Part shown: positions 19,267 to 29,133 of the stretch, in pieces | How positions within the stretch are numbered: the first letter of the stretch is position 1 | Layout of the letters: every line of letters begins with the position of its first letter | NCBI GenBank assembly: GCA_905215555.1 | Contig: CAJMQU010000010.1 | Location: forward strand, 1 to 64,000 | From: an uncultured bacterium | Lineage (GTDB): Bacteria > Bacteroidota > Bacteroidia > Bacteroidales > Bacteroidaceae | Direction of reading: 5' to 3' | DNA length: 64,000 bases | Made by a program: the position numbers and the translations under genes | The notes under the pieces: model-generated | The model's database searches: none | What the model was told of the DNA's origin: nothing | The model's input: only the letters and a program-made list of their open reading frames with translations

Positions 19267-20349
19267 ATGGTGAAAACAAGTTCAAGGGCTATACTCAAAT
19301 CCGGCCTTATTTATTTAATATACTTCTTGTTGGCGGGAGGCTTCCCGCTTGTGACAGGAAGCTGCGATGATAAAGACAAAATAGAAGAGGAGATTCCGGA
19401 AGTCTCACCGGAGTCTCCCGACAAGTTCGTGTATGTTATTTTTCCCGTCAACGCATTGGGAGATCATGCCTATAATGACCTCATACTGGCCGGTGTTCTC
19501 GAAGCGCAGAAGAAAGCAGGGTTTTATACGATGCTCTACGCCCCTACAGATATGGAAGAAGGCATACTGATGCTCAATTTGGCTCTTGACGGCATAAACT
19601 CTGCGAAAAAAGGAGAGTACCTTGCCATCATAGCAGGTAACGAATACGAAGAGGCCACCCGGCAATGGTTGCAAGGCAAGAAACTGCGTGATGGATTTGG
19701 AGACGACGTGCTCCTGTTCGAAACAAGCGGCACCGATCTGCCCATACATACCTTTCTCATCAACATGTATGGCGCATCTTATATAGCGGGTTCCATTGCC
19801 TCCCTCTTTTCATATCAGGCCGCTGTCCTCGCTGCCAACGCGCAAGATCTGTCCATACAGCGGAGCATAACAGGATTCAGCGAAGGATTTATCGACAACG
19901 GGGGGAGTTCCGTATCCACCTGCTACATCTCCGACAACCATGGAGGTTATTCCATGCAGGCCCGGGCATACGAGCTGACCGACAGTCTGACCGAAACCCA
20001 CCGTTTCATCTACCCTATAGCTGGTGGATCCAATCAGGGGGTATACCGCTATTCGCGCGAAAACCCTGACAAGTTTTATACTGCCGGTATGGATGTCAAC
20101 CTCTCGGCATACTCCGCGCATATCGTGTTCTCGACGGTGAAACATATCGATCGGGCTGTTGCGGAATACCTCACCGCATGGAACGAACAAAAGGAGTTGC
20201 CCGACCTGCATACCATCTACGGCATAGGTAGCGGGCACGCTGATATTGCCCTTGTTGACGAATACCAATCCAGCTATAAAGACCTTGTGGAATACTACCG
20301 TCCAATCGTTAATGAAAAAGAACAGATATATGAAGAGAAGCTACCCTGA
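19267..20349 (+). CDS. BMP-family (PnrA-like) binding lipoprotein
   Basis: 360 residues from the ATG at 19267; a GTG three codons upstream is also in frame. A hydrophobic signal ends in a lipobox-like VTGSC. The mature part resembles the basic membrane protein/PnrA branch of the type 1 periplasmic-binding fold: opening strand FVYVIFPVNALGDHAYNDL, a conserved MYGASYIAGSIASL stretch and AGMDVNLSAYSAHIVFSTVK. Family members bind nucleosides or act as sensors. No ABC permease or ATPase is nearby, so a sensor or adaptor role is more likely than uptake. Its end overlaps the next gene by 20 bases. Confidence 0.75.
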   Translation: MVKTSSRAILKSGLIYLIYFLLAGGFPLVTGSCDDKDKIEEEIPEVSPESPDKFVYVIFPVNALGDHAYNDLILAGVLEAQKKAGFYTMLYAPTDMEEGILMLNLALDGINSAKKGEYLAIIAGNEYEEATRQWLQGKKLRDGFGDDVLLFETSGTDLPIHTFLINMYGASYIAGSIASLFSYQAAVLAANAQDLSIQRSITGFSEGFIDNGGSSVSTCYISDNHGGYSMQARAYELTDSLTETHRFIYPIAGGSNQGVYRYSRENPDKFYTAGMDVNLSAYSAHIVFSTVKHIDRAVAEYLTAWNEQKELPDLHTIYGIGSGHADIALVDEYQSSYKDLVEYYRPIVNEKEQIYEEKLP

Positions 20350-22468
20350 TATCCACCTTATATATCTAAAAACACTCCTCTGGCTGTGTTGCCTGTTTAG
20401 CCTGCTCTCCGGTTGCTCATCGTCGGCAGATGAAGAGGCTGCCATACAGCCCCCCGCCCCTTCGAAGGTAAACCTATACAAAGTGGCGGTCATCATGCCC
20501 CTTTCGGACGCCTCCGCCAAAGAGAAGTGCGAACGCACCGTGGCATGGGCGCAGGAGACCATCTACGAGTTGACGGTTGATGACGATAATTGTGTACAAC
20601 TAGACGTAGAATGGTACAATGAGGATACGGAAGATATGGAACAACTTGCCATGAGGCTTGCCTACCGCAAAGACTTGTATGCCATTATCGGTCCTTACGC
20701 CTCACAGAATGTGGAAATCATAGCCCGCGAATGTGCTGTGTCCCACAAACCGCTCATCGCCCCTACCGCTTCTTCCGCTGACCTGGTACGGTTGTATGCA
20801 CAGGAGGGCTTCTTATGGTCACTGGTGGAGACCGATATCTCCCAATGTGAAACTTTACTCAGCATTGCCTTGGAAGAGGGCTGCCGTCGTATATCCCTCA
20901 TAGCCTCCGATGATATCTATGGGCAAACGTTCGTTGATTGGTTCGCGTTCCAGGCCAATGAGCTGGGTGTGAGCGTAGACAAAGTATTGAAATACACCAC
21001 GGGACAACCGGAAGTAGCCATGCGCGAAGCCTTGAGCACCTCACCCGAAGCCCTTATCTGCGTACCGGGCAAGCCCGCGGACGTAAGAAAGATGCTTGAA
21101 CAACATGACAAGGAGAGCGCCACGCGCCTGCTTTTTTCGGACAATGCCTTCCAGACTTCCGTCATTGAGTCGTGCGGTGATTTGGCAGAGGAGATAGAGG
21201 GTGTGGGTACATGTGCCGACCCGGAGACAGGCTTCGACATCGCCTATAAAGTACGCTTCGGCGAAGCACCCACCTGGGAAGCCTACCTGTACGATGCCGC
21301 TTTTCTGACACTGATGGGTGTCTACGACCTCCAGGTAAACGGTGGAACCGACCTGAACACGTCCCTGAGAAAAATGACGATATCCGACGAAAGTACTGAC
21401 AACCAGCAAGGTGCATGGATGCCCGGGCTGCTTTGGGTGAAAATGTTAGGCATTCAACTCCAGAGCTACACCTGTCTGAACGGAGCAAGCGGGTTGCTGG
21501 CTTTCGACAAGAACGTATATACCAACGTATTGCACAGTACCTATTGCCACTGGATGATTTACCGTAAAAACTTCCTGGTACTGGATTATCACACAACCGA
21601 CGGTTCGCACCGCACCAACGCCAATCTGGCAGGCTGGAACTGGAAGAAAGAAAAGGAGCAGGAATTCGATTCGGGTCTGAAAGAGCCCGAATACCCGGCT
21701 TTGAAGGGGCGTTGGGCAGTCATCATCGCAGCATCGCGCGGATGGAACAACTACCGTCACCAGGCTGATGCGCTGGCTTTCTACCAACTGCTGAAAAGTC
21801 GGGGATACGATGACGATCACATCATCCTGATTGAAGAAGACGACATAGCCGGACACTCGTCGAACTTCGATCCCGGCAAAGTGTACATAAGTCCCGATGG
21901 TACAGACGTTTATGAAGGTGCGGTCATCGACTACAAGCTATCCGAACTATCGCCTGCCGACCTCACAGACATCTTCTGCGGAAAACGTAGCGACCGCTTG
22001 CCCCACGTCGTCTCATCCGGTGAGCAGGACAATGTACTCGTGTTCTGGAGCGGCCATGGCATGCAGGGCAACCTGTCGTGGGGAGATACCGATAACTTCA
22101 GTCACCGGCAGGCGGCAGAACTGTTCGATACCCTTCACCGCCAGCGGAAATACCGTAAGATGTTGTGGCTTGTGGAAACCTGCTATGCAGGCAGTGTGGC
22201 GAAAGCGTGCGAAGGCATACCGGGCATCATGTGTATGACAGCCTCCGGCGAATGGGAAACCTCCAAACCGGATATCCCTTACAAGAGCGTCTGGCTGAGC
22301 AATCGGTTCACCTATTCCCTGTTGTCCGAACTGACCGCCCGGCCGGAAATATCCTTGCGGGAGCTTTACTACAGCCTGTTCCGCACCACTATCGGGTCGC
22401 ACGTACAAATATATAATGAGAAGAACTACGGTTCCGTATATCGTAACAGCATGAAGGAATACCTGTAA
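20330..22468 (+). CDS. Lipoprotein fusing a type 1 binding fold to a legumain-like C13 protease
   Basis: 712 residues from the ATG at 20330, which gives a clean signal with lipobox LLSGC; upstream in-frame starts exist at 20312 and 20246. Residues about 45-430 resemble LivJ-type amino-acid binding proteins (VAVIMPLSDASAKEKCERTV, AIIGPYASQNVEI, ISLIASDDIYGQTFVDWFA). Residues about 450-712 match peptidase family C13 (legumain): KGRWAVIIAASRGWNNYRHQ, then WSGHG with H576, then VETCYAGS with C618. The His-Cys gap of 42 is close to the 41 of human legumain. C13 enzymes usually cut after Asn or Asp. The fusion suggests ligand-gated proteolysis at the envelope, which is inference. Confidence 0.85.
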   Translation: MKRSYPDIHLIYLKTLLWLCCLFSLLSGCSSSADEEAAIQPPAPSKVNLYKVAVIMPLSDASAKEKCERTVAWAQETIYELTVDDDNCVQLDVEWYNEDTEDMEQLAMRLAYRKDLYAIIGPYASQNVEIIARECAVSHKPLIAPTASSADLVRLYAQEGFLWSLVETDISQCETLLSIALEEGCRRISLIASDDIYGQTFVDWFAFQANELGVSVDKVLKYTTGQPEVAMREALSTSPEALICVPGKPADVRKMLEQHDKESATRLLFSDNAFQTSVIESCGDLAEEIEGVGTCADPETGFDIAYKVRFGEAPTWEAYLYDAAFLTLMGVYDLQVNGGTDLNTSLRKMTISDESTDNQQGAWMPGLLWVKMLGIQLQSYTCLNGASGLLAFDKNVYTNVLHSTYCHWMIYRKNFLVLDYHTTDGSHRTNANLAGWNWKKEKEQEFDSGLKEPEYPALKGRWAVIIAASRGWNNYRHQADALAFYQLLKSRGYDDDHIILIEEDDIAGHSSNFDPGKVYISPDGTDVYEGAVIDYKLSELSPADLTDIFCGKRSDRLPHVVSSGEQDNVLVFWSGHGMQGNLSWGDTDNFSHRQAAELFDTLHRQRKYRKMLWLVETCYAGSVAKACEGIPGIMCMTASGEWETSKPDIPYKSVWLSNRFTYSLLSELTARPEISLRELYYSLFRTTIGSHVQIYNEKNYGSVYRNSMKEYL

Positions 22469-22483
22469 AAAAAGAATTGACGA

Positions 22484-23770
22484 ATGAAAAGCAAGATAAC
22501 ATCCTCCATCTTTCTAATTCTCTGCCTGCTGACATCGTGCAGCAAGGACGAGATGGAACTCCTGCTGGAAACACCGGGGCAGACGGACTATCTGATAGAC
22601 AGGGACGGGCACGAGTTCAGCGTCTCCGTTGCTTCTAACGCAGAATGGGTAGTGAGTGCCGATGCGGAATGGCTCACCGTGAATAGGGCCGAAGGCACCG
22701 GCAATGCCGATGTCACTGTCAATATAGGAGCTAACCCCGTGCCCGAACGGCGTTATGCCACCATCAGCGTCCGTCTGAAAAGAAGCGACAAAATGTTTGC
22801 CGTCAACGTGACACAGAACGGGGCTTCGCGACTGCTCGGTATGCCGAGTGTCGAGAAGGGGGCGGGTTACAGCTACGATGTCAGTGCGGACTACTGCACG
22901 GGCATGCTCTATCAGGTGTTTGACATCACCCACATGGACTACAAGCAGATGCTTAACGGGAAGTTCTACGTGATGGACGACAACGAAGCCATGGTGGAAG
23001 AGGAGTTCGTGACGGGCAAGACCGAAGAGGAGATATCGCAGCAGATCAGTGCCAATGCTTCCATCGGGCTGGACCTGGTGAAGGTGTTTCAGGCAGGGCT
23101 GACCGGTAGCGTGGACTACTCCAAGCTGGAGGCGAAGAGCACGCAGTTTGCCATGAGCCGCACCAAACGCATCATCTACAGCCGCGACATCCAGTACCGG
23201 AATGTGCTTGCCGATGTCATGGCCGGCGACAAGGAACTATTTGCGGCAGGCTTCTATGTGGACTGGAAGAAGCTCCAGGACATGAATGAATCATCGGGGA
23301 GGATAGACGAGCAAGCGGTCACCCGGTTCCTCAAGAAGTGGGGTCCATGTTTCGTTTCCCGCTCCTGCTTAGGAGGCTCCATCGACTACGAAATGGAGAT
23401 AGACAAGTCCGTGCTGAGCGAGAGCCTTACCATCGAGCTGGCGGCGGAAGCGTCGTTGGCAGGTATCATCGAGGCGGACGCAGGCGGGAAATACACGGAG
23501 ACGATGAAGAAGATCAAGGAACACTACCGCAAGTATGTGCACGTGAAGGGAGGGGATGTACAGGCAATATCCATACTCAACTCCGGGGGCAGCATCAGCC
23601 AAGCCGACTATAAGGACTGGTTGGAAAGCATCAACTATGACCGGATGATTGCGGGTAATGCCAATGTAGCTCTGATTGACGTGAAGCTGGTGGCGTTTGC
23701 CGAACTGTTCACCGGTAAGGTGAGGGAAGAGATAAAAAGGCAGATAAACAATTGGGACAAAATCAAATGA
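22484..23770 (+). CDS. BACON-MACPF lipoprotein 1
   Basis: 428 residues, lipobox LLTSC with the lipidated cysteine at residue 19. Residues about 35-113 form a BACON domain (SNAEWVVSADAEWLTVNRAE, ending FAVNVTQNG). Residues 118-428 form a MACPF domain: GAGYSYDVSADYC near 126-138, and a signature region at 284-300, KKWGPCFVSRSCLGGS, where GPC replaces the common GTH. The C-terminal part has VKGGDVQAISILNSGG, also conserved in the neighbouring paralogues. MACPF proteins oligomerise into pores; in Bacteroides, MACPF proteins of the BSAP group kill related strains. It lies 15 bases after the protease fusion. Confidence 0.88.
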   Translation: MKSKITSSIFLILCLLTSCSKDEMELLLETPGQTDYLIDRDGHEFSVSVASNAEWVVSADAEWLTVNRAEGTGNADVTVNIGANPVPERRYATISVRLKRSDKMFAVNVTQNGASRLLGMPSVEKGAGYSYDVSADYCTGMLYQVFDITHMDYKQMLNGKFYVMDDNEAMVEEEFVTGKTEEEISQQISANASIGLDLVKVFQAGLTGSVDYSKLEAKSTQFAMSRTKRIIYSRDIQYRNVLADVMAGDKELFAAGFYVDWKKLQDMNESSGRIDEQAVTRFLKKWGPCFVSRSCLGGSIDYEMEIDKSVLSESLTIELAAEASLAGIIEADAGGKYTETMKKIKEHYRKYVHVKGGDVQAISILNSGGSISQADYKDWLESINYDRMIAGNANVALIDVKLVAFAELFTGKVREEIKRQINNWDKIK

Positions 23771-23856
23771 CCGGAACAAAGCCGGAAAAAACGGCATGGC
23801 ACCATGAATAATCGATACATTTATATAATTATTAATCAATTAAATTAAGTTTTAGT

Positions 23857-25266
23857 ATGAAGAAAAGCAATCTTTTAGCAGCAAGCCTTTTGGTTGCGGG
23901 CATGTGTCTCGGCACATCTTGCAGCGACAACACGTTTGTTGCCGTAACGCCGGACGAAGACGTTACGGCAGGCTTCGACAAGCCGACCCTCGCTTTGGTG
24001 GACGAAAGCGGCAAAGAAGTAAACAACCTTCCCGGTACTTTCGGTAAGTATTACCTGGACATCAAGGCGCAAGGCAAATGGAAACTGGAAAGTACGACTC
24101 CTTTCCTGGCATTGGACCAGACATCGGGCGAAGGTCCTGCCCGCGTGAAGCTCTTGGTAGGTAGCAACTGGGGAGCGGCGCGCACAGGCGGTGTCACACT
24201 GTATAGCGCCGACGCCGCTTCCACCCGTGCTGAAGGAGACGGAACCACAACCACCGTCAACCAGACCAGCCAATTCAACCCAAATGATGTGAAAGACCTG
24301 CTCTCTTCCAACAAAGGTGCGGGATATTCCTATCAACCCTACTCCAATTACTGCCTGGGCACGCACATCCAGCTCTTCAACATGAAGAATCTGGCGGCAA
24401 TAAGCGATTCGACAGGCGTGACGTTCCTCACTGACGAAATCTATCCGGTAGTGGAAGAGGAAGTGACTACCGCCGATTCGGAAGAAAGTTTGTCAAACAA
24501 GCTGTCTGTAGCTGCATCTGTCAACTTGAACTTCAACGCTTTCTCTGCTGACGTAAAGGGAGCCTACAACAGTGCATCCGACAGCACCACCACCAAGAAG
24601 TATGCCGTGAAGCGTATGAAAAGTTATCAGTACACCCGTGAAATTGACTTTATGAACATCATCGCCATGGCAGAGAGTTCGGAAGACATGGAAAAGAAAT
24701 TGCTGGCACCGGGATTCGTAAAACTGAGAAACGACTTCACGAACAACATCAAGAAGGCGATAGCTGCAACGCCCGTCAACGAGGAGACTGTGAAGAAGTA
24801 TTGCAAAGCGTTTGTAGATGAAATCGGTCCTTGCTTTGTCAGCAAGTCGGTGATGGGTTGCGTGCTCGATTATTACATTTCCATGAACGAAAGTCTGGTG
24901 ACGGACAGCATGTCGGTAAGCGGTGCGCTGGATATCAAGTTCCAGACCTCGGTAAGTGTAACGGGCGAAGGTAAATACGATGACGAAAAAAAGAATTCCG
25001 TGAAGAATGTGGAAGCCAAGATCAACGTCCGCGGAGGCGATGTAAGCCAAGTGTCTATCCTCACCACCGGCGGCACGCTCACAAACGAGGCCCTGCTGGC
25101 CTGGCAACAGAGCATAGAGCCGGAGTCGGCCGTAATGATCGACATGAAGCTGGTGCCCATCTATCTGCTCATTTCCGACCAGACAGCGAAATCATATTTG
25201 CAGTCATATCTTGAAAGCATAGCAACGGTAACACCGAAGTTACCGGAAGAGCAGAAGCAACCGTAA
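23857..25266 (+). CDS. MACPF lipoprotein 2
   Basis: 469 residues, lipobox CLGTSC with the lipidated cysteine at residue 22. Residues about 40-120 are a beta-rich BACON-like domain (KWKLESTTPFLALDQTSGEG). The MACPF domain spans about 148-450, with GAGYSYQPYSNYCLGTHIQLF, the signature region at 323-338 (IGPCFVSKSVMGCVLDY) and INVRGGDVSQVSILTTGG near the end. It is a close paralogue of the next gene, so the pair arose by tandem duplication. The signature carries two cysteines (GPC and MGC) that could form a disulfide in the envelope. Pore formation or target binding is inferred from the fold. Confidence 0.87.
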   Translation: MKKSNLLAASLLVAGMCLGTSCSDNTFVAVTPDEDVTAGFDKPTLALVDESGKEVNNLPGTFGKYYLDIKAQGKWKLESTTPFLALDQTSGEGPARVKLLVGSNWGAARTGGVTLYSADAASTRAEGDGTTTTVNQTSQFNPNDVKDLLSSNKGAGYSYQPYSNYCLGTHIQLFNMKNLAAISDSTGVTFLTDEIYPVVEEEVTTADSEESLSNKLSVAASVNLNFNAFSADVKGAYNSASDSTTTKKYAVKRMKSYQYTREIDFMNIIAMAESSEDMEKKLLAPGFVKLRNDFTNNIKKAIAATPVNEETVKKYCKAFVDEIGPCFVSKSVMGCVLDYYISMNESLVTDSMSVSGALDIKFQTSVSVTGEGKYDDEKKNSVKNVEAKINVRGGDVSQVSILTTGGTLTNEALLAWQQSIEPESAVMIDMKLVPIYLLISDQTAKSYLQSYLESIATVTPKLPEEQKQP

Positions 25267-25337
25267 GATTACCTATAGCAAGAAGGAGGAGCTGTTTTTA
25301 GCACACTCCTTCCTGCTTCACCCCATACATAGAAATC

Positions 25338-26726
25338 ATGATAAAGAAAAAATACTTAGCGGCAGGCATACTTGCCTTGTCGGTATCAGCCGGCATCACA
25401 TCATGCGGCAGTGATACGCCGTTTGTGCAGCATCCCGGTGTGGAAGAGGAAGTTCCCGCAACTTCTCCGTTTACCTTGGTGGACGGTGGAGGGAATGCCA
25501 TAGACAACCTTTCTTCGGAATACGGCGAATATTTCATAAAGGTAAATGCCGAAGGCCCATGGAAACTGGAAGTGGACAAGGATTTCTTGGCGCCACTGCG
25601 CACCGAAGGCGAAGGCCCCGACCTCATACCCATCTACGTGGGATGCAACTGGAGCGAAGCCCGGCAGGGAAACATCACCCTGCACCTCGGCGGAGCCGCT
25701 ACCCGCAGCGGTGAAAGCACCTTCACACGTGCGGCCAGCCAAAAGGCCACACCCGATATGGAAGCCGTAAAGAAAATGATTTCTTCCAACAAAGGTGCCG
25801 GCTATTCCTACCAGCCCAATTCCAACTATTGCCTGGGCACTAACATGCAGCTCTTCAACATGGGACGCCTCGACAGTCTGCAACAGGCGATACGCTACGA
25901 CCTCATCACCGACGAGTATTACCCGCAGGTGGAAGAAGAGGTGAGCACAGCCGCTTCGCAAGAAGACCTGTCGAGAAAACTTTCCGTGGCCGCCTCCGTC
26001 AACCTGAATTTCAATGCGTTCGCCATCGACGTTAAGGGGCACTACGGCAGTTCGTCCACCAACACGCAGGACAAGGAATATGGTGTGAAACGGCTGAAAA
26101 GCTACCAGTTCACGCGCGAAATCAACTACATGAACATGGTGGCATTAGTGAACGAGAAACCCGAACTGAGGAACGAAATCTATGCGCCGGGCTTCATCCA
26201 GAAGGTAGAGGAGTTCACCAAGGCCGTAAAGGAAGCGGGCAATTCGCAGACCACCATCGAGAGACTTTGCAAGGACTTCTGTAGCGAGGTAGGCCCCTGC
26301 TTCATCAGCAAGTCCGTCATGGGATGCGTGCTCGACTACTACATCTCCGTGGATAAATCCTTGCTGAAGGACGGCATGACCGCCGGAGGCGCGCTCGAAT
26401 TCAAACTGAAGGTCAGCATCGGCATCGACGTTAAAGGCGAAGGGGACTATAGCCAGGACCAGAAGAATATCCTGGAGAAGACCGAGGCCAAAGTGAACAT
26501 ACGCGGCGGCAACGTGAACGAGGTCTGCATCCTGGCGACGGGAGGCGTATTGGAGAACGAGCAAGTGCTGTCGTGGCAACAAAGCGTAGAACCTTCCACC
26601 GCCGTCATGATAGACATGAAGCTGGTACCCATCTACCTGCTCATCGACGACCGGACCGCCCACGATGCACTGAAAGCCTACGTGGACAAAGAAGGAAGTT
26701 TGGATAAAAAAGAAGATGATAAATAG
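25338..26726 (+). CDS. MACPF lipoprotein 3, paralogue of lipoprotein 2
   Basis: 462 residues, lipobox GITSC with the lipidated cysteine at residue 23. It aligns with the preceding gene over nearly the whole length: GPWKLEVDKDFLA, GAGYSYQPNSNYCLGTNMQLF, KLSVAASVNLNFNAF, and VGPCFISKSVMGCVLDYY at about 318-335, then NIRGGNVNEVCILATGG. The N-terminal BACON-like region is the most divergent part. Two related MACPF subunits next to each other recall hetero-oligomeric pores such as complement, but nothing in the sequence proves that they assemble together. The 71-base spacer from the previous gene holds no terminator. Confidence 0.87.
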   Translation: MIKKKYLAAGILALSVSAGITSCGSDTPFVQHPGVEEEVPATSPFTLVDGGGNAIDNLSSEYGEYFIKVNAEGPWKLEVDKDFLAPLRTEGEGPDLIPIYVGCNWSEARQGNITLHLGGAATRSGESTFTRAASQKATPDMEAVKKMISSNKGAGYSYQPNSNYCLGTNMQLFNMGRLDSLQQAIRYDLITDEYYPQVEEEVSTAASQEDLSRKLSVAASVNLNFNAFAIDVKGHYGSSSTNTQDKEYGVKRLKSYQFTREINYMNMVALVNEKPELRNEIYAPGFIQKVEEFTKAVKEAGNSQTTIERLCKDFCSEVGPCFISKSVMGCVLDYYISVDKSLLKDGMTAGGALEFKLKVSIGIDVKGEGDYSQDQKNILEKTEAKVNIRGGNVNEVCILATGGVLENEQVLSWQQSVEPSTAVMIDMKLVPIYLLIDDRTAHDALKAYVDKEGSLDKKEDDK

Positions 26727-26782
26727 AAGACTGCAACCGTCGGTTGCCTGAAAACAAGAGACTCATAAATCAAGAATCAAAG

Positions 26783-29110
26783 ATGCTGAAACGTTTACTC
26801 TTTCCTCTCACCCTGCTGTTGTGCCTTGCCGTCGCCACGGCCTCCTGCCGCGATGACGACGACGAACTTATCGACCTGCCCGAAGAACTGGTTTCGGGCC
26901 CCATCCGCATATCCGTGCCCGAAAATCCCTGGCGCATCAAGCGTGCGGCGGACTATTACGCGCTCTATGTGGAGTGTCAGGGCAGCGGCTGGATTGCCAC
27001 TTGCGAATCGGAATGGCTCACCCTCACGCCCACGGAAGGGAGCGAGTCGCAGTATATGCGTTTCGATGTGGAGGAGAACACGGAACCCTTTGCTCGCGTG
27101 GCGGTTATAACCATTGCCGATGCCAAGGAGCCGGACACTTACAGGGTGCAGGTACGCATCCGCCAGTCGGGTTACAACGACGAGGACAACGCCACCCTGA
27201 CGGGAGATATGCAGAAAAAACACCGTATGGGATATGGGTATGACATCATGAAAGAGTATGCGTCGGATGGAAGCTATTCCAACGACCCGATATTGGATTA
27301 TGACAAGGTGGTGGAAGCGGAAGAAGCCAAAGGCATCACCATCATCTCCGAAGACCGCCGCCACTATCAGGATCTGGAGATATTCTCCGGTACCACCATT
27401 ACTGAACTGGCGGGACAATTGACTAAAAGTATGGATAGCAAGGCTACCTTTTTAGGCTGTGGAAAGGTCTCGGATACCAAGACTGACATTTACCGTAATA
27501 AAACCATCGAAGAGGTGTGTGGTCTTGTGCGCCTAAAGCAGATTATCTCCTCGCGTACCGTTGATATAGGTATGCTCCGTTCCCAAGCCACGAGCGATGA
27601 TTCCCCGCTCTACTCAAAGGAATTCCGCAACGCCTTGAGAGAACTTAATGAAAACAACGCCTACGCTTTTTTCGAAAAATTCGGAACCCACTTGGTGGTA
27701 TCCGCCGACTTGGGGGGAAGCCTTGAACTGCATACGACGATTACCCGCGAGACCTCCATCGAAACGGAGCACTCGGTCACTACCGTCACGAAGAAGGTGT
27801 TCGGAAAGAATAATGGATCAAGCAGCCAGACATATGACAGCTATCAGGCACAGATAGGCATTGACTATAAAGCCGACTTGACTTGCGTAGGCGGAGACCC
27901 CAAAACACACAAAGACATGCAGGCAGCAGTCAATGAGAAACGCCAGATTACCCCTGACGAGATAAAGAAGTGGCAGGTGTCGTTCAACATCGACCCCGCC
28001 GATACCGGAAAAGAGTACAATGTGGGTATGGTGGGATGCCGCCTGATACCCATATACGAGATCATCAATGATTCCCAAAAACGTGAGTGGGTGCAGACTG
28101 TCTTTGCCAAATACACCAACAATCCGGCAATGGCACCAAAAGCGGAAGATACACCGGCAAGAATAGAGACCAACATTGTACGCAAGAAATGGGAAGATGA
28201 TAAAAATCAATGTGCCATCAAAATTATTGATTCCAACGAGCAAAATCGTGCTCTTTTTGCGAAAGAGTATGTGCCTGCCATACGCCGTGATGCCCCTGTT
28301 ATTGTGGCATATCCCCTCATTAACGGAAAACCTTACTTCTACAGTGGGATTTTCATCGGTGATGCAGAACACAATCCTGGCATCGTGCGCTGGTTGGGTA
28401 ATAATTGTCTTTATGAGGAGAACGACTCTATCAACTATAACAATAGCAAATTCACTAAATGGTTCGATAGTAACAAGACTCTTAAACAACTCTACTTTTA
28501 TTATTCCAATGTGCATATACTTCCTCCGACAAAAAACGATGTATATATAGCGGACAGAGATATAAGTAATGAGATAAATATAGCGACAGCATGTATCAAT
28601 ACCGAAAAGATGCTTCACGTGAAATCAAATCCTTTGGTGAAAGTAGGCCCTTATCTATGGACGGAATCAAGTTGCGGACACCTTGACGTGTTACCCAGTG
28701 TCTGGATAGAGGGACAAGCTTTGACATTGTTCGAAGGAGAGACATTAGTGTTTTACGACCCGTCAGGCTATTGGGCTCAATACAGGGAACGTTTTGCTAC
28801 TTACTCCCAAGCAGAAAGTTTAATAAAAGTGTGTAATGGAAACTTAAATGCACTTTTTGATACGGATGAGAATGGGAGAAATTTGTTAGGACTAAAATGG
28901 GTTAAGGGATTTACCATTAGAGAGTCTCGAAGAGATACCGAAGCTTATTTAATTGTAACCAGCCTTGGATACGATATGCGCATTGCCCGTTTAACACCTT
29001 CAGGAAGAGCTTCGGACCTATCACGCAGTAGTTACTTTAACGGAATGTACAATAGTATGTCTTCATTAAATTATCTTCCGGCTTTTCTGCCAACCAAAGA
29101 GATTCAATAA
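26783..29110 (+). CDS. BACON-MACPF lipoprotein 4 with C-terminal domain
   Basis: About 775 residues from the ATG at 26783, which places MLKRLLF before a hydrophobic signal and lipobox VATASC; the upstream in-frame start at 26744 is TTG and gives a poor signal. A BACON domain spans about 40-130 (GSGWIATCESEWLTLTPTEG). The MACPF domain spans about 140-455, with GYGYDIMKEYASDGS and the canonical signature FEKFGTHLVVSADLGGS (G301-T-H303). About 300 further residues follow with no recognised family; this part is related to the end of the next protein. From about base 28150 the DNA becomes visibly AT-richer than the MACPF part. Confidence 0.87.
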   Translation: MLKRLLFPLTLLLCLAVATASCRDDDDELIDLPEELVSGPIRISVPENPWRIKRAADYYALYVECQGSGWIATCESEWLTLTPTEGSESQYMRFDVEENTEPFARVAVITIADAKEPDTYRVQVRIRQSGYNDEDNATLTGDMQKKHRMGYGYDIMKEYASDGSYSNDPILDYDKVVEAEEAKGITIISEDRRHYQDLEIFSGTTITELAGQLTKSMDSKATFLGCGKVSDTKTDIYRNKTIEEVCGLVRLKQIISSRTVDIGMLRSQATSDDSPLYSKEFRNALRELNENNAYAFFEKFGTHLVVSADLGGSLELHTTITRETSIETEHSVTTVTKKVFGKNNGSSSQTYDSYQAQIGIDYKADLTCVGGDPKTHKDMQAAVNEKRQITPDEIKKWQVSFNIDPADTGKEYNVGMVGCRLIPIYEIINDSQKREWVQTVFAKYTNNPAMAPKAEDTPARIETNIVRKKWEDDKNQCAIKIIDSNEQNRALFAKEYVPAIRRDAPVIVAYPLINGKPYFYSGIFIGDAEHNPGIVRWLGNNCLYEENDSINYNNSKFTKWFDSNKTLKQLYFYYSNVHILPPTKNDVYIADRDISNEINIATACINTEKMLHVKSNPLVKVGPYLWTESSCGHLDVLPSVWIEGQALTLFEGETLVFYDPSGYWAQYRERFATYSQAESLIKVCNGNLNALFDTDENGRNLLGLKWVKGFTIRESRRDTEAYLIVTSLGYDMRIARLTPSGRASDLSRSSYFNGMYNSMSSLNYLPAFLPTKEIQ

Positions 29111-29133
29111 TCAATCGTTATGAAAAAAAACGC

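Noticed and set aside
19267..22468. ABC uptake system
   Set aside because: Binding folds are present but no permease or ATPase gene is near, and one binding domain is fused to a protease.
20330..26726. Gasdermin-protease defence system
   Set aside because: The pore-type proteins are exported MACPF lipoproteins, not cytosolic gasdermins, and the protease is exported C13, not a caspase-like cytosolic enzyme.
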